Origin: Deltaproteobacteria bacterium YD0425bin50
Lineage (GTDB): Bacteria > Desulfobacterota > Desulfobacteria > Desulfobacterales > YD0425bin50
Direction: 5' to 3'
Assembly (NCBI GenBank): GCA_002753105.1
Contig: PDZT01000001.1
Coordinates: forward strand, 1-64,000
Length of the DNA stretch: 64,000 nt
Position 1 is the stretch's first letter. The number at the start of each line of letters is the position of its first letter. A program made the translations under genes and the position numbers. Under the pieces are notes generated by a model. The model searched no databases, was not told the DNA's origin, and saw only the letters and a list, made by a program, of their open reading frames with translations. Shown piece after piece: positions 55,269-62,109 of this stretch.

Positions 55269-56144
55269 ATGAAAGCAACTTACACTGATCAAGAAAAGCA
55301 AAATAGGTTTATAGACACGGATATTAAGTCTTTTGAGCCAGAAACTAAAATTGGTTTACTATCAACAATTAATGCTGATGGGCTTCCGCACCTCACCCTC
55401 ATTACCACAATTCAGGCCAATACTCCTACACAACTGATTTGGGGACAATTTACTAAGGGCATGAGTAAACAACATGTTCTCAAAAATCCGAATACAGGAT
55501 TTTTAATCATGACAATGAACCGGTCGTTATGGCGTGGAAAAGCCAGATATTTATATTCAAAAAAGGAAGGCCATGATTATGAAATGTTTAATAGTAAACC
55601 CATGTTCCGATACAATGCCTATTTTGGAATTCATACCGTTCATTACATGGAACTGATCGAAACCTATGGGCGAGAGCAATTACCACTTACCCGAATTATA
55701 ACCGCATCAGTGATGAGCAAGATAGCAACATGGTATATGAACATAATGAATGCCAAAAAAATAGACGACGTAATGAATCGATGGACATACACTTTTTTTA
55801 GCCGATTGGATGTGCTGAAATTTATGACTTATATTGATCAGGATGGATTTCCTAAAATCATTCCAATAATCCAATGTCAGGCGTTGAACAGCCATAGGCT
55901 TATTTTTTCTTCAATGGCTTATTCTACTGAGCTTTATGCTATTCAAAAACATACTCAAGTGGCTATCTATGGGTTAAGCATGAATATGGAAAGCGTGCTT
56001 GTAAGAGGTGCCTTTTCGGGTTTTGATTCAGTGTGGGGTTGTGAACTCGGAGCGGTTGATGTGAACTGGGTCTATAATTCTATGCCTCCAAAGCCGGGTC
56101 AAATTTTTCCTAAAATTGAACTTACACCAGTGGTTGATTTTTAA
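55269..56144 (+). CDS. Pyridoxamine 5'-phosphate oxidase-fold (FMN-binding) protein
   Basis: 291 residues. The N-terminal split-barrel resembles PNPOx-type flavin proteins (FEPETKIGLLSTINADGLPHLTLITT, QFTKGMSKQHVLKNPNTGFL, WRGKARYLYS). A second, related segment follows (~195-260, FMTYIDQDGFPKIIPIIQC), so it may be a tandem barrel. Probably a flavin or F420-type reductase or storage protein; not the true PdxH. Convergent with leuD. Confidence 0.75.
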   Translation: MKATYTDQEKQNRFIDTDIKSFEPETKIGLLSTINADGLPHLTLITTIQANTPTQLIWGQFTKGMSKQHVLKNPNTGFLIMTMNRSLWRGKARYLYSKKEGHDYEMFNSKPMFRYNAYFGIHTVHYMELIETYGREQLPLTRIITASVMSKIATWYMNIMNAKKIDDVMNRWTYTFFSRLDVLKFMTYIDQDGFPKIIPIIQCQALNSHRLIFSSMAYSTELYAIQKHTQVAIYGLSMNMESVLVRGAFSGFDSVWGCELGAVDVNWVYNSMPPKPGQIFPKIELTPVVDF

Positions 56145-56150
56145 TGATTT

Positions 56151-56203
56151 AGCTTAATCATCGTTTTGGCCATTTTATTTTGGCCAAAACGAAAATCAAA
56201 GCC
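56151..56203. repeat. MITE family B relic / convergent-gene hairpin
   Basis: TCGTTTTGGCCA and TGGCCAAAACGA form a 12-bp stem with an 8-nt loop. Both flanks extend the match to the 23-bp ends of the MITE at 59554-59686, with internal sequence missing. It probably also serves as the terminator between the PNPOx-like gene and leuD. Confidence 0.7.
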
Positions 56204-56250
56204 CAATGCTGCCCAGAACTACTCAGAAACGCTCACATATATAGTTACAT

Positions 56251-56775
56251 TCAGTAGGTTGCATCCGCATAATCTACCCAACCCCCTGATTTTATTAAAG
56301 CCTTCTGAAAATCAGTTAAACAAAAAGGCACGCGGACCTGATCCGTATTCGATTGAATGATAAATCGTTGATGTTCGAAATCTGTTTGAATACACGTTTC
56401 TTGTGTTGAAAATTGTTCAAAAACTGCAGCGATGGTTTTAGACTCCAGTTCAACAGCCATTAAGCCACAATTGTACATGTTCTGTTTAAATATTCTGGCA
56501 AAACTTTCGGAAATGACACAATGAATTCCATTCACTTCCAATGCCCATGCAGCATGTTCACGAGACGAACCACATCCAAAATTGGAACGGGTAATAATCA
56601 CCTGTTTATCTTTTAAATGAACTCGAGGATCAAATCCCTGAAGTTTTAAATCTTCTAATAAATAAGGTTGTAAAGCTATTTTGGTATGCTCTGTTAAATA
56701 CTTTGCAGGTATAATTTCATCAGTATTAATATCAGAACGATCTAAAAAAAGTACTTTTCCACTGAAGGTTTTCAT
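56251..56775 (-). CDS. leuD: 3-isopropylmalate dehydratase small subunit
   Basis: 174 residues. Swivel domain partner of LeuC, with NTDEIIPAKYLT and FGCGSSREHAAWAL. The short form fits the archaeal-type (homoaconitase-like) LeuD found in many Desulfobacterota. One base separates it from leuC. The pair isomerises isopropylmalate in leucine synthesis; substrate breadth cannot be read from sequence. Confidence 0.92.
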   Translation of the reverse strand: MKTFSGKVLFLDRSDINTDEIIPAKYLTEHTKIALQPYLLEDLKLQGFDPRVHLKDKQVIITRSNFGCGSSREHAAWALEVNGIHCVISESFARIFKQNMYNCGLMAVELESKTIAAVFEQFSTQETCIQTDFEHQRFIIQSNTDQVRVPFCLTDFQKALIKSGGWVDYADATY

Positions 56776-56776
56776 T

Positions 56777-58075
56777 TCACCTCCTTGAATCCGCAGTATA
56801 AAGAGTTGAATTAGTAATAAAACCGGATATGGCAGAAGCTGCTGCTGTTGCAGGACTCATGAGATGAACCATTCCGCCTTTTCCCATTCTACCGTTAAAA
56901 TTTCTGTTCGTTGTGGATGCACACACTTCACCTTCGGCAAGCACACCATTGCTCATTCCAAGACATGCACCGCATGTTGGATTCGTTACACAAAAACCAG
57001 CTTCCATAAAAATTTGCAAAAGCCCTTCTTCTAATGCCTGTTGATATATCTTTGGCGTTGCAGGAGATACAATTGCTCTAACAGAGTCACGGATTGTTTT
57101 TCCTCGAAGTATGGAAGCCGCTATTCTCAAATCTTCTATTCGACCATTGGTGCAGGAACCAAGATACACCTGATCAATTTTCGTAGTTGACATTTCTCTT
57201 ACAGGAACAACCTGATCAGGTTTATATCCAGTGGTAACAAGGGGTTCTAACGCATTCACATCCAATTCCAACATGCGATCGTAACTGGCATCTGCATCAG
57301 ATACGAACTGTCTATACGTTTCTAACGCATGGGTTTTCGATGAAAATTCATGCTGAATAAATGGCCATAAATAATCCACAGTTTCCATATCAGGCATACA
57401 AATACCACATGTTGCACCTGCCTCTACAGCCATATTACAAAGTGTCATTCGAGATTCCATTGACATTTGATTTACCACTGGCCCATCAAACTCAATTACA
57501 TAATCTGTCGCACCATTTACACCCAGTTTAGAGATAATATACAAAATAGCATCTTTAGCATATACGCCTTGGGGTAATTCACCTTGCAATACAACCCAGA
57601 TTGTTTTGGGATATAGAAAGGTACATACACCTTTGAGTATGCCAACTTCTAAGGCTGTTGTCCCTACACCAGCAGCAAATGCGCCAAAAGCGCCATATGT
57701 ACATGTATGTGAATCTCCCATGATAATCGTATAACCCGGACGGGCAAATCCTTTTTCTGGAAATAGTGCATGACAAACACCATTTCTTCCAATATCAAAA
57801 AAGTCTTTAATTTGATGTCTTCTTGCCCAATCCCTCATTATCTTACCTTGCATTGCGCTTTTTGAATCTTTTGCCGGCGTTACATGATCAATGACTGCCT
57901 TTATTTTATTCGGGTCAAATACCCGATCCTTTCCTCGAGACACAAGATCATTGATGGCTATTGGAGTGGTAATTTCATGACAAAAAACACCATCTAACCT
58001 GATCACATACTCAGTTTCTGTTAACTGCTCTACAACATGAGCATTAAATATTTTTTCAGCAATGGTTTTTCCCAT
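56777..58075 (-). CDS. leuC: 3-isopropylmalate dehydratase large subunit
   Basis: 432 residues from ATG 58075 (AGGAGG upstream); the longer frame to 58126 is not favoured. Aconitase fold with Fe-S ligands in LGSCTNGR and TCGACLGM, plus HVTPAKDSKSA and MGDSHTCTYGAFGAFAAGVG. Archaeal-type length. Forms the isomerase with LeuD. No leuA or leuB in the window. Confidence 0.93.
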   Translation of the reverse strand: MGKTIAEKIFNAHVVEQLTETEYVIRLDGVFCHEITTPIAINDLVSRGKDRVFDPNKIKAVIDHVTPAKDSKSAMQGKIMRDWARRHQIKDFFDIGRNGVCHALFPEKGFARPGYTIIMGDSHTCTYGAFGAFAAGVGTTALEVGILKGVCTFLYPKTIWVVLQGELPQGVYAKDAILYIISKLGVNGATDYVIEFDGPVVNQMSMESRMTLCNMAVEAGATCGICMPDMETVDYLWPFIQHEFSSKTHALETYRQFVSDADASYDRMLELDVNALEPLVTTGYKPDQVVPVREMSTTKIDQVYLGSCTNGRIEDLRIAASILRGKTIRDSVRAIVSPATPKIYQQALEEGLLQIFMEAGFCVTNPTCGACLGMSNGVLAEGEVCASTTNRNFNGRMGKGGMVHLMSPATAAASAISGFITNSTLYTADSRR

Positions 58076-58210
58076 ATATCCTCCTGAATTCAGTTTGAGG
58101 TCTTCAAATGTTTTGCAACCTATCAAGTAATAAATCTATATTGCAATAAAAATTATTCGCATTGCATTATGCTCACCAGACTCATTTTTATGATACTTGT
58201 CATTTGTCAC

Positions 58211-59302
58211 TTATAAACGAAATAATCCCTGACAAATTACGGTTACAATATACAATTGAAATTGGGTTTGTTTTAATAAAGATTCCTCAGTTGCGTTTGA
58301 AATAAACCCTGTTTCGAATAAAACTGCTGGCATTTTGGCATTTTTTAATACATAAAAATTTGCAGAATGTACACCAAGATTCTTTAAAGGGTGTTGAAAC
58401 TGTTTTTGAAATTTTTCTGCCAAATGGGCGCTGGTTTTCCAGTATAGTTTACGCTCAAAAAAGAATAAAATTTCCTCAATATCAATCTTGTTGTTTAAAG
58501 ATTGACTTTTTTCTGAATCAAATTGAATTACCGCATTCTCTGATTCAGCAACTTGTTGTGCGGATTCGCTAGACGCTTTTTCAGCACAGTAAAAGGTTGA
58601 ACATCCGGTAGTTGAATTATTTGGACTTGCATTGATGTGCAGACTGATAAATAAATCAGCCTGATATTGGTTTGCTATCGTAGTTCTTTCACTCAGAGGG
58701 ACATAATAATCACTTGTTCTGGTAAGAAAAGTTTTATAATTTTTTTTTTGATCTAAAATTTTTTTAAGCAGCAATGCCAACTCCAACACAATGTTTTTTT
58801 CCTGAATGCCACTGGGGCCTACAGCTCCTGAATCAAAACCGCCATGACCCGGATCGATTACAATTCGTTTGATTTGATAGCCTAATTCTTGTGAGGCTTG
58901 AAGTTTTTCCAAAATTAATTTTTGTTCATGAATCGCTTGTTTTTCAAGATGCGTGGGTTCTTTGGATTGCTTTTTAATGCTTCGTGATAATGATTTTTGA
59001 CGAATAATATCTATCATCATACGAGAATAAGTATCTGAATCATCCAAATTAACTGCCTGCCGAAATGCAGTTAAAGCTTTTTCCATATTTCCAGAACTAT
59101 AGTATGCTCGGCCAAGCAGACCGAATATCCAATTATTCCTGTTATCTAAACGTAACGCATGCTCAAGTTCAATGATTGCTTGATTAAAATTTTTCTGCTG
59201 AATGCTGTCCTGTCCTTTAAGTGCATAATCAAATGCGTTTTCTCCAAATGATATCATCGGAAAAACGCAAGATAATAGAATAAAAAATATCGTAAAATTC
59301 AT
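58211..59302 (-). CDS. N-acetylmuramoyl-L-alanine amidase with N-terminal TPR
   Basis: 363 residues from ATG 59302, giving a clean signal peptide (1-20, ISFG). TPR-like helices at ~25-95 (LLGRAYYSSGNMEKALTAFR), a charged linker, then an Amidase_3 zinc hydrolase domain (~145-360): VIDPGHGGFDSGAVG, LFISLHINASP, LFETGFISN with the catalytic Glu. Cleaves peptidoglycan stem peptides in the periplasm, likely in cell separation (AmiC-like). The TPR may recruit partners. Confidence 0.92.
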   Translation of the reverse strand: MNFTIFFILLSCVFPMISFGENAFDYALKGQDSIQQKNFNQAIIELEHALRLDNRNNWIFGLLGRAYYSSGNMEKALTAFRQAVNLDDSDTYSRMMIDIIRQKSLSRSIKKQSKEPTHLEKQAIHEQKLILEKLQASQELGYQIKRIVIDPGHGGFDSGAVGPSGIQEKNIVLELALLLKKILDQKKNYKTFLTRTSDYYVPLSERTTIANQYQADLFISLHINASPNNSTTGCSTFYCAEKASSESAQQVAESENAVIQFDSEKSQSLNNKIDIEEILFFFERKLYWKTSAHLAEKFQKQFQHPLKNLGVHSANFYVLKNAKMPAVLFETGFISNATEESLLKQTQFQLYIVTVICQGLFRL

Positions 59303-59505
59303 GTGTATTTTTATATAATTTGAATACAACTAGTTGTTAAATAATCCATTATTGACCGATAAAAATTTCAATTTACATTAACAATATCAAAACAAAGATG
59401 CAACTCATTAAAAAAAGGGGCTTTCCTTTTTTTACTTTTGACAAATTTCAGCTCATTCAATATTGTTTTTAAGATTCGGGATGTTGAACTATTTTTCAAC
59501 TTAAT
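59303..59505. other. AT-rich spacer upstream of the amidase gene
   Basis: Contains an A/T-rich hairpin (AAAAAAGG / CCTTTTTT, about 59410-59432) and a short run to the nadC-like stub. No gene seen. Confidence 0.35.
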
Positions 59506-59733
59506 ATGTTCATCAAACAATTGATTGATCTGGCACTAAATGAAGACATTGGAGGCCTTGATCTTCGTTTCGGCCACAATGTAGGGGCGATGCTTGTCAT
59601 CACCCTTTTGGAGGGTGAACACAAGGTTCGCCCCTACAATTCTGTCAGGGCACGAATAATGTCTGGCCGAAACGAAGATCAAGGCCACATTGGACATGTA
59701 AGTATAATATATGCTTCTGAGGAGCAAAAATGA
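59506..59733 (+). pseudogene. nadC-like 5' stub interrupted by a MITE
   Basis: The first ~16 codons read MFIKQLIDLALNEDIG, which resembles the start of nicotinate-nucleotide pyrophosphorylase (NadC: LIxLALxEDIG). The MITE interrupts the frame right after this; with the element and one TSD copy removed the frame continues only ~12 codons (HVSIIYASEEQK) to a stop overlapping the Rpn-type start. I see no NadC core anywhere downstream. Interpretation as a nadC remnant rests on a 16-residue match. Confidence 0.4.
59546..59694. mobile_element. MITE with 23-bp perfect terminal inverted repeats and 8-bp target duplication, family B
   Basis: Ends 59554-59576 and 59664-59686 are perfect 23-bp inverted repeats (GGCCTTGATCTTCG... 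and its complement). Inside are a GTAGGGGCG/CGCCCCTAC palindrome and a smaller CACCC/GGGTG one. ACATTGGA flanks it on both sides (59546-59553, 59687-59694): a target-site duplication. At 133 bp and without a gene it is non-autonomous. Partial copies lie at 51.9 and 56.2 kb. Confidence 0.85.
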
Positions 59734-60737
59734 AACCGAAAAATGGCATGAGCTACGATCAGAACTATGACTTTATTCTGAAGTGGATGACTGAATTATT
59801 GCGTGGGGAAACTTTGGAAGTCATTGGCTTGAAAACTGGTAAAATTACAGAAGTGTTTACATTTGAACCTGTAGATATTGCTGTAACATCTGGCCGGGTC
59901 GATATTATGATCAAAGATGATAAAGGAAAATTGTACCATATCGAAGAACAGCGGGATCTATCCAAAGAAGATTTGTATCGGTTTGCTGCGTATCATTTTA
60001 TGGGTGCAAAACAATATAACAATAAGCTAACGGATGTGATTATTGCTTCGGGTAATGTGTATGCTGGAAAAGATGGGAAAAAAAGAATCAGGACACCCAG
60101 TGGGACGTATAGACCGATTGTAATTGATTTGTCTGAACGAAACGGATTGAAAACCCTGAATCGAATACGGGAAGAGATTCGTTCTGATAATTTGAGTTCG
60201 CTGATGGAACTGGTATTTGTGCCTCTGTATGGTAAAGCAACCGGACTTGAACGGAGTCAACTGGCTGAAGAGGTGATTCTATTGGAAAAAGACCTGTACC
60301 AACAGGGAAAATTATCTGTCAGACTGCTGGCTGCAACGTTTATCATAGTTAATAAAATGATCGATAAAAACAAATTAAACAACTTATGGGAGGAAATTAA
60401 AATGGTAGATATTCTTGAACTTGCAAGAGAAAAGGGATTGGAGGAAGGGATAGAAAAGGGATTGGAGGAGGGGATAGAAAAAGGCTTAGAAAAAGGTTTA
60501 GAAAAAGGTTTAGAAAAAGGTCGAAAAGAAGGATTGTTAGAAGGTTTAGTGGCTGCTAGAGAAATGTTAATAGATGCACTGATGGAATCTTTTGGTGTAC
60601 TACCAACTCATATTTTTGAAAAAATAAAAACAATTTCACAGCCGGATACACTCCGTGGGCTATTTCGTATGGCGTTGAAGTCAAAGAATCTTGAACAGTT
60701 TATTGATAGGCTCAATCAGGTTAGTCTTCAATCCTAG
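59730..60737 (+). CDS. Rpn-type PD-(D/E)XK nuclease / putative transposase, copy 1
   Basis: 335 residues. N-terminal Rpn/TIGR01784-like nuclease domain (MSYDQNYDFILKWMTELLRG, VTSGRVDIMIKDDKG with Asp, then HIEEQRDL giving the E-x-Q of the PD-(D/E)XK core). The C-terminal half carries EKGLE[EK]G[LI] tetrapeptide-type repeats (~231-265) and a helical tail. Family members promote recombination and often vary in repeat number. GAGGAG precedes the ATG. Nearly identical to the next gene. Confidence 0.88.
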   Translation: MKPKNGMSYDQNYDFILKWMTELLRGETLEVIGLKTGKITEVFTFEPVDIAVTSGRVDIMIKDDKGKLYHIEEQRDLSKEDLYRFAAYHFMGAKQYNNKLTDVIIASGNVYAGKDGKKRIRTPSGTYRPIVIDLSERNGLKTLNRIREEIRSDNLSSLMELVFVPLYGKATGLERSQLAEEVILLEKDLYQQGKLSVRLLAATFIIVNKMIDKNKLNNLWEEIKMVDILELAREKGLEEGIEKGLEEGIEKGLEKGLEKGLEKGRKEGLLEGLVAAREMLIDALMESFGVLPTHIFEKIKTISQPDTLRGLFRMALKSKNLEQFIDRLNQVSLQS

Positions 60738-60764
60738 CTGCATTATAAATAAACAGGAGCAAAA

Positions 60765-61688
60765 ATGAAGCCGAAAAATGGTATGAGCTACGATCAGAAC
60801 TATGATTTTATTCTGAAATGGATGACTGAATTGCTGCGTGGGGAAACCTTGGAAGTCATTGGCTTGAAAACCGGTAAAATTAAAGAAGTGTTTACATTTG
60901 AACCAGTAGATATTGCTGTAACATCTGGCCGGGTCGATATTATGATCAAAGATGATAAAGGAAAATTATACCATATCGAAGAACAGCGGGATCTATCCAA
61001 AGAAGATTTGTATCGGTTTGCCGCATATCATTTTATGGGTGCAAAACAATATAACAATAAGCTAACGGATGTGATTATTGCTTCGGGTAATGTGTATGCT
61101 GGAAAAGATGGGAAAAAAAGAATCAGGACACCAAGCGGGACGTATAGACCGATTGTAATTGATTTGTCTGAACGAAACGGATTGAAAACCCTGAATCGAA
61201 TACGGGAAGAGATTCGTTCTGATAATTTGAGTTCGCTGATGGAATTGGTATTTGTGCCTCTGTATGGTAAAGAAACCGGACTTGAACGGAGTCAACTGGC
61301 TGAAGAGGTGATCCTATTGGAAAAAGACCTGTACCAACAGGGAAAGTTATCTGTCAGACTGCTGGCTGCAACGTTTATTATAGTTAATAAAATGATCGAT
61401 AAAAACAAATTAAACGACTTATGGGAGGAAATTAAAATGGTAGATATTCTTGAACTTGCAAGAGAAAAGGGATTGGAGGAAGGGATAGAAAAAGGTTTAC
61501 TGGCTGCTAGAGAAATGTTGCTAGATGCACTGATGGAATCTTTTGGTGTATTACCAACTCATATTTTTGAAAAAATAAAAACAATTTCCCATCCGGATAC
61601 ACTCCGTGGGCTATTTCGAGTGGCGTTGAAGTCAAAGAATCTTGAACAGTTTATCGATAGGCTGAATCAGGTTAGTCTTCAATCATAG
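60765..61688 (+). CDS. Rpn-type PD-(D/E)XK nuclease / putative transposase, copy 2
   Basis: 307 residues. Near-duplicate of the preceding gene from the AGGAGCAAAAATGAA leader onward, with few substitutions and a block of 28 residues missing from the EKGLE repeat region. The nuclease core residues are kept. The pair forms a ~1.03-kb tandem direct repeat, so the locus is prone to unequal crossing-over. The shared leader suggests a recent duplication of gene plus ribosome-binding site. Confidence 0.88.
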   Translation: MKPKNGMSYDQNYDFILKWMTELLRGETLEVIGLKTGKIKEVFTFEPVDIAVTSGRVDIMIKDDKGKLYHIEEQRDLSKEDLYRFAAYHFMGAKQYNNKLTDVIIASGNVYAGKDGKKRIRTPSGTYRPIVIDLSERNGLKTLNRIREEIRSDNLSSLMELVFVPLYGKETGLERSQLAEEVILLEKDLYQQGKLSVRLLAATFIIVNKMIDKNKLNDLWEEIKMVDILELAREKGLEEGIEKGLLAAREMLLDALMESFGVLPTHIFEKIKTISHPDTLRGLFRVALKSKNLEQFIDRLNQVSLQS

Positions 61689-62109
61689 TATAGATTTATA
61701 GGTTCTTCAAGAAGTTAAGAAGAAAACATCACTTTTATAGATTTCAAATCTCAATACTGTTATTTTTATATAAATTCCCTCTATTTTTATGGATGTTATA
61801 ACTACATGTAAACCTGATAATTCAAAATCCTTTAAAATCAATTGGCTTATTAAATAACTACTAGGCTAAGAGAGGATTATTATGCTCAGGATAATATAAG
61901 CAATCATTCAAATCTCTCTTGACTCTTACGACATTTTTTATGTATTAGCCAACACATGAGTGATGCTGACATGTAGTTTATCCTGCATCATTACATCACC
62001 GTATCACTTATGGTCATTTCTATATATCAATACCTAAAAACAAAAAAAAAAAAAACAAAAGGAGAAACCATGCAACATTATTTAAAATTTTGCTTGACAC
62101 GCCAAAAAC
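61689..62109. other. Leader region of the NHL surface protein gene
   Basis: About 420 bp without a clear gene. Holds an A14 tract (62042-62055) and AAAAGGAG before ATG 62070, which opens a 30-codon frame ending at 62162 that overlaps the NHL gene in another phase. Promoter not identified. Confidence 0.5.

Noticed and set aside
56166-56360. 64-aa plus-strand frame
   Set aside because: Starts in a palindromic repeat and runs antisense into leuD.
59554-59686. CRISPR repeat or array
   Set aside because: Inverted, not direct, repeats; no regular spacers; no cas genes.
59506-59733. 75-aa protein as a functional gene
   Set aside because: Most of it is translated MITE sequence; only the first 16 codons look protein-like.
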